A stretch of 64,000 bases of DNA from Pararobbsia alpina (GTDB lineage: Bacteria > Pseudomonadota > Gammaproteobacteria > Burkholderiales > Burkholderiaceae): the NCBI RefSeq assembly GCF_902859895.1, contig NZ_CADIKM010000024.1:1-64000 (forward strand). Reading direction: 5' to 3'. This document shows, piece after piece, positions 52,345 to 60,830 of this stretch (position 1 is its first letter; each line of letters begins with the position of its first letter). The notes under the pieces are model-generated. The model did not search any database and was not told the DNA's origin. It was given only the letters and a program-made list of their open reading frames with translations. A program made the translations under genes and the position numbers.

Positions 52345-52728
52345 GATGTCTCCATCGTTAAACAAAAGGCGTGAGGTGATCTTACACCAGCACGATGGCG
52401 GTACTCCGCGACGGGTCGTCACGGGGCTTTCAGCTGGTGAGCGGAGGAACCCGCAGCTGCGCCATCGCCCAAAATGTGTCCGAGTATAGGCACCCAAGAC
52501 TTAAAGCAGAATGAAAAAGGGGCTGCCGGCAGGCCGGCGCACATCACGGGGGAGGCGTGGGCCGCGAACCAGGGAAAGCTGTTCGTAAGCGAGACGGCCC
52601 GACTCGGGCCGAATCACGAACGCTTTCGATTACACTTGCGCTTTTGCCCGCGTTCTCTTGCCTGCGCGATTCGTGTCGGCAGCGCGGGCGGCGCGCCGCT
52701 CTGCGCTGAGAACCAGACCGACTAGCCC
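52345..52728. other. Divergent intergenic region between pspA and the PBP1A gene
   Basis: About 385 bases with promoters expected for both directions. No gene, inverted repeat or sigma-54-type GG-N10-GC site was convincingly seen by eye. Confidence 0.45.
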
Positions 52729-55296
52729 ATGGCCAACAAGCCCCGTCCGCCTTCGAGAGGCGACCGTTTTCGCGAGCCCGAATTCCGCAACCTGGGAGAC
52801 GCACGACATGTGCCGGATCCCGAGCCCGATGACGACGAGGGCGACGACAACGACCGGCATGGCCGTGCGCCGCGCAGCCGCCGTCCGCTCGCGCTGAGCA
52901 TCCTGATGTGGTTCAGCGGACTGATCGGCGCTTGCGCGGTGATCGGTGCGCTGCTGATCGGCTACATGCTCGTCGTGATGGAGCCGAACCTGCCTTCGCT
53001 CAATGCGCTGACCGACTACCAGCCGAAGGTGCCGCTGCGCGTCTATACGGCCGACCATATCCTGATCGGCGAGTTCGGCGAAGAGCGTCGCAGCCTCGTG
53101 CGTTTCAATGATATTCCCGATGTCATGAAGAAGGCCGTGCTCGCGATCGAGGACTACCGCTTCTATGAGCATGGCGGCGTCGATTTCATCGGCATCCTGC
53201 GCGCCGGTGTCGAAGACCTGATGCACGGCGGCGCCGCACAGGGCGCGAGCACGATTACGATGCAGGTCGCGCGCAACTTCTTCCTCTCGAGCGAGAAGAC
53301 CTACACGCGCAAGGTCTATGAGATGCTGCTCGCCTACAAGATCGAGTCCGCCCTCAGCAAGGATCAAATCCTCGAGCTGTACATGAACCAGATCTATCTG
53401 GGTCAGCGTGCCTATGGTTTTGCAGCGGCTTCGCGCGTCTACTTCGGCAAGGATCTCAAGGACATCACCGTCGCCCAGGCCGCGATGCTTGCCGGGCTGC
53501 CGAAAGCACCATCGGCCTACAACCCGATCGTCAATCCGAAACGCGCGAGGATTCGCCAGCAATACATCCTCAAGCGAATGCTCGATTTGCGCTATATCAC
53601 GCAGGCGCAGTACGACGAGGCCGTTCACGAGCCGATCCATACTCGCACGGCCGGTACCGAATACAGCGTGCATGCCGAGTACATCGCCGAGATGGTGCGG
53701 CAGATCATGTATGCGCAATATCGCGAAGATGCCTACACGCGCGGGCTCACCGTCACGACGACGATCGACTCGGGCGACCAGGAGGCGGCCTATGATGCAG
53801 TGCGCAAGGGCATCATGGACTATGAGCGGCGCCACGGCTATCGCGGCCCCGAGGCGTTCATCGAACTGCCTCCCGTGACGGATGGCGATACGAGCGACCG
53901 CGACCAGGCAATCGACGAAGCGCTCAACTCCCATCCGGACAACGGCGAGTTACAGTCGGCGGTCGTGACGGCGCTCAACCCGAAATCGATCGAGGCGGAA
54001 ACGTCCGACGGCAACGTCGTCACGCTGCAGGGCGACGGACTCAAGTTCGCGGCCAACGCCATGTCCGCGAGGGCGCCTGCCGCGATCAAGATGCGCCCGG
54101 GCGCGGTGATCCGGGTCGTCCAGGATGAGAAGGGCAACTGGTCCGTGACTCAATTGCCCCAGGTCGAAGGCGCCCTGGTCTCGCTGACGCCGCAGGACGG
54201 TGCGATTCGCGCGCTGATCGGCGGTTTCGACTTCAACAAGAACAAGTTCAACCACGTCACGCAGGCCTGGCGCCAGCCCGGTTCGAGTTTCAAGCCGTTC
54301 ATCTATTCGTCGGCGCTCGAGAAGGGTATCGGCCCGGCCACGATCGTCAACGATGCGCCGCTGCACTTCGCGGCGGCCGGACCGGGGCAGGACGCCTGGG
54401 ATCCGAAGGACGACGACCAGCCCGACGGCCCGATGTCCGTGCGCGTCGCGCTCGAAAAGTCGAAGAACCTCGTATCGATCCGCTTGCTCGGTTTCGTCGG
54501 GACGAAGTACGCGCAGGACTATGTGACGCGCAACTTCGGCTTCGATGCCGACAAGACGCCGCCCTATCTGCCGATGGCACTGGGCGCCGGCCTTGTCACG
54601 CCATTGCAGTCCGCCAGCGCCTTTGCCGTCTTCGCGAACGGCGGCTATCGCGTGAATCCCTATCTGATCACGACGGTCAGCGACACGCGCGGCAATGTCC
54701 TTTCGAAGGCACAGCCGGTCGTGGCGGGGCAGAATGCGCCTCGCACGATCTCGGCCGCCAACGACTACATCATGACGAGCCTGCTCAGGTCGGTCGCCCA
54801 GTCTGGTACCGGCGCCGGCACCAACGTGCTGCACCGGACCGATATCGCGGGCAAGACCGGCACGACCAACGACGCGCGTGACGGCTGGTTCGCCGGTTAT
54901 CAGCGCTCGCTCGTCGCGGTGGCCTGGATGGGGTATGACCAGCCGAAGAGCCTCGGCTCACGTGAGTTCGGTGCACAGCTAGCGCTGCCGATCTGGGTGC
55001 AGTACATGGGCCGGGCATTGCGCGGCGTGCCGCAGTATTCGGAGAGTCCACCGGATGGCGTGTCGACGCTCAACGACGAGCTATACCTTTCGAAATTCAC
55101 GCCGGGCAACGGCTTCGTGACCGGCCTCGGCCTCGACGGGGCGAATCCGTTCGCCGCGAGCGGTCCCAATGCGGCCAGCGAACCCCCGCCGGGCGCCGTG
55201 CCGGGTCCCAATCCCGAGGCACCGCCGCCTGCGCCTCCGCCCGCCGTGACGGCGAGCGAGACGAATCAGATTCTCGATCTGTTCAAGCACCGGTAA
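52729..55296 (+). CDS. mrcA: Class A penicillin-binding protein 1A (glycosyltransferase/transpeptidase)
   Basis: An 855-residue bifunctional peptidoglycan synthase. A basic and acidic cytoplasmic tail and one membrane helix (about 55-82) precede the GT51 domain with catalytic E141 (AIEDYRFYEHGGVD) and GASTITMQVARNFF. An OB-like domain (about 335-470) leads to the transpeptidase with nucleophile S519 in QPGSSFKPF, an SKN motif (LEKSKNLVS) and KTGTTND. The C-terminal 50 residues are Pro-rich. Relatives often carry a second class A PBP elsewhere, so the numbering 1A is by similarity only. Confidence 0.93.
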   Translation: MANKPRPPSRGDRFREPEFRNLGDARHVPDPEPDDDEGDDNDRHGRAPRSRRPLALSILMWFSGLIGACAVIGALLIGYMLVVMEPNLPSLNALTDYQPKVPLRVYTADHILIGEFGEERRSLVRFNDIPDVMKKAVLAIEDYRFYEHGGVDFIGILRAGVEDLMHGGAAQGASTITMQVARNFFLSSEKTYTRKVYEMLLAYKIESALSKDQILELYMNQIYLGQRAYGFAAASRVYFGKDLKDITVAQAAMLAGLPKAPSAYNPIVNPKRARIRQQYILKRMLDLRYITQAQYDEAVHEPIHTRTAGTEYSVHAEYIAEMVRQIMYAQYREDAYTRGLTVTTTIDSGDQEAAYDAVRKGIMDYERRHGYRGPEAFIELPPVTDGDTSDRDQAIDEALNSHPDNGELQSAVVTALNPKSIEAETSDGNVVTLQGDGLKFAANAMSARAPAAIKMRPGAVIRVVQDEKGNWSVTQLPQVEGALVSLTPQDGAIRALIGGFDFNKNKFNHVTQAWRQPGSSFKPFIYSSALEKGIGPATIVNDAPLHFAAAGPGQDAWDPKDDDQPDGPMSVRVALEKSKNLVSIRLLGFVGTKYAQDYVTRNFGFDADKTPPYLPMALGAGLVTPLQSASAFAVFANGGYRVNPYLITTVSDTRGNVLSKAQPVVAGQNAPRTISAANDYIMTSLLRSVAQSGTGAGTNVLHRTDIAGKTGTTNDARDGWFAGYQRSLVAVAWMGYDQPKSLGSREFGAQLALPIWVQYMGRALRGVPQYSESPPDGVSTLNDELYLSKFTPGNGFVTGLGLDGANPFAASGPNAASEPPPGAVPGPNPEAPPPAPPPAVTASETNQILDLFKHR

Positions 55297-55401
55297 CAGT
55301 ACCCGTCGTCGCGAGCGGTCGTGTTTTGCCTTTGGGGTCTACCCTTGGCAAAGGGGGAGGCCGCAAGGGATACGAGCGTTCATGATCCTCACACGACCGG
55401 G

Positions 55402-55926
55402 TCAGGACCGCGCCACACCCACCCAGCCGCAATACTTGCGCAGTGCTTCCGCCTCGGTCTCATGGACTTCGACGGGGAAGCACTCCGCGCCTGCATACGC
55501 CATGTAGCGTGCGCGATGCTGACCGTTGCGAAACGACACCACGCCGTCGTGCGACAAGCCGAGCAAGCCGACGAAACCGGGTGTGCGCCGCGTGCTGAAC
55601 AGCACATAGGGCATCTCGGGCATGCGCGCCTGGCCGGGCTCGAGGAATTCGCGCAAGCCCTTGACCTTTCCCGGCGGCCAATACGGGACGGCGGGCAGCA
55701 CATAGTCGGTCGGGTCGCGGTCCGCGCAGGCGAGCAGGGCCTTCGCGTCGACCAGCACGACGACGTGCCGGCTACCCGGTAAGGTAAAGACACGCTTGAG
55801 CCGCACGAATGAGAAGGCCGCATGGTCGGTCAATGCGACGGTCCAGATGTCGCTCTCGTCTGGTGCCGAAGGCGGCTCGCTCGAGAGCGCAGGAGTGGGG
55901 ACGGCAAAGGGTGCTGGGAAGTCCAT
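55402..55926 (-). CDS. Protein with ParB/sulfiredoxin-like GxHR motif, similar to plasmid fertility-inhibition factors
   Basis: A 174-residue cytosolic protein. Residues 127-154 (DGVVSFRNGQHRARYMAYAG) resemble the GxHRxR nucleotide-binding motif of ParB/sulfiredoxin-fold proteins and of FiwA-type plasmid fertility-inhibition factors, which are annotated in Burkholderia genomes. The N-terminal half (about 28-110) has strand segments FSFVRLKRVF and HVVVLVDAKALL. The family name is from memory and not certain. It is convergent with the PBP gene and transcribed alone. Confidence 0.6.
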   Translation of the reverse strand: MDFPAPFAVPTPALSSEPPSAPDESDIWTVALTDHAAFSFVRLKRVFTLPGSRHVVVLVDAKALLACADRDPTDYVLPAVPYWPPGKVKGLREFLEPGQARMPEMPYVLFSTRRTPGFVGLLGLSHDGVVSFRNGQHRARYMAYAGAECFPVEVHETEAEALRKYCGWVGVARS

Positions 55927-56392
55927 CGTATCAAGGGATGGCGATCGCGTGGGTCGGAGGGTTCAGCAAGCGTGCGAATTCTGCAGGAGCAAGGCCTTGC
56001 GCAAGCCCAAGGATCCCGCAGCCATTGAGCCGCGGCAATTATGCGTCGCGGCGCTTTGCGAAGCGAGCGGGTTCCCGTGAACCTTAAATGACATTTTGAG
56101 ACGGGCAGGCAAGCGTGGCGAGCCCCGATCCATCCGGTTCGATCCGGTTGCGGATCGTGCCTCGGGCGCGCTCCGCGGCTTGCCCGCAAGACGCAGTTCG
56201 GGCACGCTTCAGCTGTCCCGGCACGATCTCTGCCCAAATGCTTCACGTCCAATCATTTTGCCGCCCGATTCACTGGTGTTTGGGGCCGCACAGGCAGTAC
56301 CTTTAGCAGGTGTGCTGCCGGCTCCGCGGGGCAAGGGCAGGGCGCGTCGATCCCGAAGGCACTTTCGCCCTTCGTCACCAAGAGGATTTGCC
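55927..56392. other. Intergenic region without gene
   Basis: About 465 bases between divergent genes. An open frame runs through the plus strand from 56096 but has no ribosome site and a basic, unconserved translation, so it is treated as leader sequence of the gene at 56393, which has GAGGA upstream of its ATG. Confidence 0.5.
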
Positions 56393-56806
56393 ATGTATCG
56401 CAGCGCGTCGCAACGCTCATCTGCCACGGTCACCGCAGCCTTGCGCCATGTCGCCGGTCCGACGTTGGTCGCGCTCGCCTGTATCAGCACGGCGCATGCC
56501 CAGAACCTTGGCTTCATGCACGACTCGCCCATCAGCTTCATGAAGCAGAAGGACATGGCGTCCCTGAAAGCGTCGTTGAGTACGGCGCTCGACCAGGCCA
56601 CCGATGGCCAGACCAGCGAGTGGAGCAACCAGGGCCTTGGCAATGCGGTACCGATCACGGCCACGATCACGCCCAAGGATCACCTCGAAAACAAGGGGAT
56701 GAGTTGCCGGCACGTCGCCATTCAGCTCTCGGCACGCAATCAGCAGCAGGTCTGGCAACCCCTGTTTTGCAAGACGTCAGAAGGCTGGAAGCTCCAGAAG
56801 CGCTGA
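56393..56806 (+). CDS. Exported RT0821/Lpp0805-like surface protein
   Basis: A 137-residue protein with a signal peptide (TLVALACISTAHAQ, cleavage after AHA near residue 36). The mature part has DQATDGQTSEWSNQGLGN, MSCRHVAIQLSAR and LFCKTSEGWKLQ. This pattern of a W-N-x-G segment and two Cys around beta strands resembles the RT0821/Lpp0805 (17-kDa surface antigen-like) family. Function is unknown; it acts in the periplasm or outer membrane by family. Confidence 0.7.
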   Translation: MYRSASQRSSATVTAALRHVAGPTLVALACISTAHAQNLGFMHDSPISFMKQKDMASLKASLSTALDQATDGQTSEWSNQGLGNAVPITATITPKDHLENKGMSCRHVAIQLSARNQQQVWQPLFCKTSEGWKLQKR

Positions 56807-56958
56807 AGCTCGGAGCTGATCGCATAGGCGATCAGGCACGTACTAGCCTCCATTGCGAAAAGTCCGAAAATCCTTGCGATGCGCAGGCACGACGAATGCT
56901 CACTCTGCAGGTATAGCGTGAGCGTCCCCGCCTCGCGTCATTCCCGGAGGAGTTCGTC

Positions 56959-57033
56959 ATGCCTTATATCCTTGGCTGGTTCCTTGGCGTACCGGTGATC
57001 GCACTGATCATCCTTTATCTTATTTTCCATTGA
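56959..57033 (+). CDS. Small single-helix membrane protein (24 residues)
   Basis: ATG 56959 to TGA 57033 encodes 24 residues that are almost entirely one membrane helix (GWFLGVPVIALIILYLIFH). A strong ribosome site CCCGGAGGAG is 6-7 bases upstream and a long hairpin follows at 57073, so the unit has a gene-like layout despite its size. Similar very short hydrophobic proteins are common in Burkholderia, often unannotated. No function can be given. Confidence 0.6.
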   Translation: MPYILGWFLGVPVIALIILYLIFH

Positions 57034-57072
57034 ACGCCGCGCCGCATCGCCAAGATGCCGCGGCAGCCCATC

Positions 57073-57112
57073 AAACAAAGGCAATCTCCCAGCAGGATGA
57101 TTGCCTTTGTTT
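57073..57112. terminator. Long hairpin, probable bidirectional terminator
   Basis: A perfect 14-bp stem (57073-57086 with 57099-57112, AAACAAAGGCAATC) with a 12-base loop. It is followed by TTCATT on the plus strand and preceded by A-rich sequence, so it can act downstream of the small membrane protein. The rest of the 57034-57363 gap is AT-rich promoter-like sequence before the carbonic anhydrase. Confidence 0.7.
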
Positions 57113-57363
57113 CATTCCCCCTCGCATCTCGCCGTTCTGCCGCGTTTGCCTCAGCGGCGGCCTGACTTGCGCCAGAGACGAGTATGACCTGCTCTGACGA
57201 ATATTCCTGACATTCAACGATGCGTCAAAATGTCGCACTCCTATGCGGTAGTTGCATTTCTGAAGGTAATCTAACCCCCTTCTACGAAATTACTTAGGCT
57301 TCCATTGGAAAGCCTTTATTTGAGATGGATTGTTCTTACCTCATTGACTCCCTGGAGTAACGC

Positions 57364-57958
57364 TTGAAGTCATCGATTCACTCGCCGACCCGCCTGCTCG
57401 TGGAGAACCGCGCATGGTCCAATGCGGTTCTGAAACGAGATCCGTTACATTTCCAGCGAAAATGCCGAGGCGCAAAAGCCCGCGTTTCTCTGGGTCGGTT
57501 GCTCCGACAGCCGCGTGCCCGCCGAGACGATCACCAATGCGGCGCCCGGCGACCTGTTCGTCCTGCGCAATATTGCGAACCTGCTCGGCACGGGATCGAA
57601 CACGTCGAGCGCGCTTGAATACGCGCTATGCATCTTGCAGGTCAAGCACGTCGTGATCTGCGGCCACCACAATTGCGGCGGGGTGCGAGCCTCCTTGTTG
57701 CCCCCCAATGCAAACGCGCCTCACGTCAACGAGCGCATCGCGCCGCTGCGCTGTCTTGCCGAGAAGCACCGCGACGAACTCGAGGCCTGCGAGTCGCTCG
57801 ATCAGAAAGTCAGCCGTCTTGCCGAGCTCAATGTCCACGCTCAGCTTGCCGTGCTGCGTGAGTCGGACGCGCTCAAGTGCGCGCCACGCCGGCCCAGCCT
57901 GCACGGCTGGATCTACGGCATGAATGACGGCCTGCTGCACGAGCTTGCCGCCGAATAG
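57364..57958 (+). pseudogene. can: Beta-class carbonic anhydrase interrupted by a one-base frameshift
   Basis: The frame starting TTG 57364 (GGAG upstream) reads RLLVENRAWSNAVLKRDP. Then the homologous sequence continues in another frame from 57446 (YISSENAEAQKPAFLWVG). Removing one T of CCGTTAC at 57445-57446 joins the two as KRDP-YISS, as in intact Can proteins. The second part has the zinc ligands in GCSDSRVPAE and ICGHHNCGGV and the C-terminal HGWIYGMNDGLL. The enzyme hydrates CO2 to bicarbonate. It is paired with a SulP transporter 51 bases downstream. The shift could be a sequencing error, a true inactivation, or, less likely, a recoding site. Confidence 0.85.
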
Positions 57959-58009
57959 ACCGGGCACGCATGCCGGTTCGAATCTCCTAATGCACCCCGA
58001 AATCCACGC

Positions 58010-59539
58010 ATGAAAAAAACTCCCACCCTGGCGTTCGGCGCCTCGATACGCAATGATGTATTCGCGGGCATTGTCGTTTTCCTCGTCGCTCTACCCCTGT
58101 GCCTCGGCATCTCGAGCGCATCGGGTGTCGATCCGCTGGCAGGCCTGCTGGCCGGCGTGGTCGGCGGCACGGTCGTCGCCCTGCTCAGCGGTTCGCGGCT
58201 CAGCGTCAGCGGGCCCGCTGCCGGCTTGGTCGTGATCGTGGTCGAAGCCACTGAACTCAGCGGCGGCTTCTCGGCGTTCCTGACCGCGGTGATGCTCGCA
58301 GGCGCCCTGCAACTGGTGTTCGGCTTGTTACGCGTCGGCAAGCTGGCTGCGTATATTCCGAGTTCGGTCGTCAACGGGATGCTGGCCGCGATTGGACTAC
58401 TGCTGATCATGCAGCAGGCACCCGTGGCGCTCGGTATCCCGGCGTCTTCGATCGGCCTGTCCGACAGCCTCGATGCAGGGCAGGGGTCGAGGATCGGACC
58501 GCCGGTCGTCGCGCTGGTTTCGCTCGCCTTGCTGTTCGGCTGGGGCAGCAAAACCTTCCAGCGCTATCGGCTCGTGCGCGCCCTGCCCGCGCCTCTGGTC
58601 GTCGTGGCCTGGGGGATCGCCTATTCGCTCACGACCTCGATGTGGTTTCCGGCACTTTCGATTGCCCCTGCCGCGCACATCGCCTTGCCCGCACTCGACT
58701 CGTTCGACAGTTTCAGCAGAGCCCTGACGTTCCCCGCGTGGTCGGCCATCCGCGATCCCGAGGTCTGGGAACTCGGCGTGACCATCTCCATTATCGCGAG
58801 CCTTGAAACGCTGCTGAGTCTCGCCGCGGTGACTCGTCTCGACCCGCGCCGCGAAACCGCGCCGCCGAATCGCGAACTGGGCGCGCAGGGTGTCGGCAAT
58901 CTGCTTGCAGGGTTGATCGGCGCACTACCGATCACGGCAGTCATTGTGCGCAGTTCGGCCAATGTGCACGCGGGTGCGGCGACGCGGCTCTCCGCGATCA
59001 TCCATGGGGTTTTGCTACTGCTGAGCCTGTTCCTGCTCGTCGACGTGCTGAACTTCGTGCCACTCGCCTGCCTCGCGGCAATCCTGCTTCATACCGGCTA
59101 CAAACTCGCTTCGCCGCGCCTGTTTACGAATGCGTGGCGCACCGGCTATGCACACTGGGTGCCATTCGGTATAACGATCGCCGGCGTACTCGCGACGGAT
59201 CTGCTGATCGGTATCGGCATGGGCGTTGCTGCGAGCGTGGTCATCGTGCTTCAACTCCACCGCCGTGCCGCCATGTCGTTGACCGTGCATGACGGCCACT
59301 ATCTGCTGCGCTTTCACAAGGATCTGTCGTTCCTGATCAAGGTCAGGCTGAGCCGCTATCTTGCGCAGATCCCTTCGGGTAGCGTGCTGATCATCGACGG
59401 CCGCGAGGCACAGTACATCGATCCGGATATCCAGCGCATTCTCGCCGAATACATCGAGGAAGCGGCGACGCGCCGCATCGTGGTCGAACTGCGGCATGTC
59501 GAGCTTGGCGCGGGGGCTTCGATGGCCGCGGCGCATTGA
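58010..59539 (+). CDS. SulP family anion transporter, probable bicarbonate uptake
   Basis: A 509-residue inner-membrane protein of the SulP/SLC26 family. It shows the N-terminal signature VALPLCLGISSASGVDPLAGLLAG, about 11-12 helices, and a short degenerate STAS-like domain (about 420-505, GSVLIIDGREAQYIDPDI). SulP proteins next to a beta-carbonic anhydrase gene often carry bicarbonate rather than sulfate. The close spacing (51 bases) suggests an operon with the upstream gene, so the frameshift there bears on both. Confidence 0.88.
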   Translation: MKKTPTLAFGASIRNDVFAGIVVFLVALPLCLGISSASGVDPLAGLLAGVVGGTVVALLSGSRLSVSGPAAGLVVIVVEATELSGGFSAFLTAVMLAGALQLVFGLLRVGKLAAYIPSSVVNGMLAAIGLLLIMQQAPVALGIPASSIGLSDSLDAGQGSRIGPPVVALVSLALLFGWGSKTFQRYRLVRALPAPLVVVAWGIAYSLTTSMWFPALSIAPAAHIALPALDSFDSFSRALTFPAWSAIRDPEVWELGVTISIIASLETLLSLAAVTRLDPRRETAPPNRELGAQGVGNLLAGLIGALPITAVIVRSSANVHAGAATRLSAIIHGVLLLLSLFLLVDVLNFVPLACLAAILLHTGYKLASPRLFTNAWRTGYAHWVPFGITIAGVLATDLLIGIGMGVAASVVIVLQLHRRAAMSLTVHDGHYLLRFHKDLSFLIKVRLSRYLAQIPSGSVLIIDGREAQYIDPDIQRILAEYIEEAATRRIVVELRHVELGAGASMAAAH

Positions 59540-59645
59540 GCAAGCTTGAGTCGTTGAGCAACTGGGCGGCGGCGTGGTTGCCACCCAGCCGCGTTTTTTG
59601 CCTGCGATCCTTGGCCCACCCCGACGACGGCCGGGAGGGCGGGGC

Positions 59646-60611
59646 CTACACCCAGCCCGATTTGCGAAGGCGCCGGAACAGATATCCGCAGATGCCGATC
59701 GTCACGGCCACGGCGACCGGGTAGCCGTACTTGAACTCGAGTTCCGGCATCCACTTGAAATTCATCCCGTAGAGACTGAAAACCAGTGTCGGCACGGCGA
59801 GAATGGCACCCCAGCCGGCCAGCCGCTTGACCGTATCGTTCTGTGCGAAGGTCACCAGCGCGAGATTGATCTGGATCGCCGTGGTGATCATTTCCCGCAC
59901 CGAATCGAGAATCGTGATCGTCTTCAAGGCATGGTCGGCGATGTCCCGGAAATAGGGCCGCAGTTCCTTCGGAATCAGGTCGTCGTGCAGGCGCACGAGT
60001 TGATGGCAGATCTCGTCGACCGGGGTAGCCGCGGCACGCAGGCGCAGCATCTGGGCTTTCATCTGGTACAAACGGTTGATCATGTCGCGATCGTACTGAT
60101 CGGTGAACAGCGTTTCCTCGATGACCTCGAAGCGAGCCTGAATGCCTTCGGCCACTTCGTACAAACCGTCCGTGATGAAGTCCATGATCGAGTAGGCGAC
60201 GAAGGCCGGCCCTTTGGTCATCATCGTAGGCACGGATTCACAGCGCGCGCGGACCTGCTGATACGACGATGAAGCACCGTGGCGAATCGAAACGATGAAG
60301 TTCTTGCCCAGGAAGATGTGCGTCTCACCAAACGAGGTCACTTCGTCGCTGTACTGAGCGGTGTTCATCACGATGAACAAGGTCTCGCCATAGGTTTCGA
60401 GCTTGGGCCGCTGATGTGCCATCAATGCGTCTTCGATCGCGAGGTCGTGCAGCGAGAATTCGACCTGGATCTGCTTGAGCAATTCGAGCGTGGGTTCGAG
60501 CACGCCGAGCCACACAAAAGTATCGGCTTCCTTGAGGACTTCGCTGATGTCGTCGAGTGGGATATCGCCGACTTTCTTGCCATTCCGATAGGCTGCGGAA
60601 TTGATGATCAT
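59646..60611 (-). CDS. corA: Magnesium/cobalt transporter CorA
   Basis: A 321-residue channel of the CorA family. It has a long soluble alpha/beta N-domain (1-250) and two C-terminal helices joined by the signature SLYGMNFKWMPE at the periplasmic pore mouth. Length and motif are typical. It is transcribed alone. On the plus strand about 105 bases separate it from the SulP gene, with which it is convergent. Confidence 0.95.
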   Translation of the reverse strand: MIINSAAYRNGKKVGDIPLDDISEVLKEADTFVWLGVLEPTLELLKQIQVEFSLHDLAIEDALMAHQRPKLETYGETLFIVMNTAQYSDEVTSFGETHIFLGKNFIVSIRHGASSSYQQVRARCESVPTMMTKGPAFVAYSIMDFITDGLYEVAEGIQARFEVIEETLFTDQYDRDMINRLYQMKAQMLRLRAAATPVDEICHQLVRLHDDLIPKELRPYFRDIADHALKTITILDSVREMITTAIQINLALVTFAQNDTVKRLAGWGAILAVPTLVFSLYGMNFKWMPELEFKYGYPVAVAVTIGICGYLFRRLRKSGWV

Positions 60612-60681
60612 GGAGATGGCCTGTTTCGTGAATGCGGGTCGATTTCGATTGTAGCGTCCCGATCTTGCGTTCGCCTCCGTT

Positions 60682-60719
60682 GGAATGGTGAAGTTCAGGC
60701 GGAATGGGGAAGTTCAGGC
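60682..60719. repeat. Tandem duplication of a 19-bp unit
   Basis: GGAATGGTGAAGTTCAGGC (60682-60700) is followed immediately by a copy with one change (60701-60719). It lies upstream of corA, between it and the terminator of the next minus-strand gene. Confidence 0.9.
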
Positions 60720-60720
60720 C

Positions 60721-60753
60721 AAAAAAAAGGCCGGCATCGAGAATGCCGGCCTT
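60721..60753 (-). terminator. Rho-independent terminator of the substrate-binding protein gene
   Basis: On the minus strand an 11-bp stem (AAGGCCGGCAT with ATGCCGGCCTT) and a 5-base loop are followed by eight T residues. It lies 80 bases after the stop at 60831, so the riboswitch-controlled transcript ends here with a single gene. Confidence 0.9.
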
Positions 60754-60830
60754 CCTGGCTTGCTGCTGATCCATTACTTTCGATTTGCTTTCATTTCACG
60801 GCAGGTCGGTGCAGCGTCATCCGGCACACG

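Noticed and set aside
55321-55355. Terminator after the PBP1A gene
   Set aside because: An imperfect hairpin (TTTGCC with GGCAAA) is present, but there is no T run on either strand and the inner pairing is weak.
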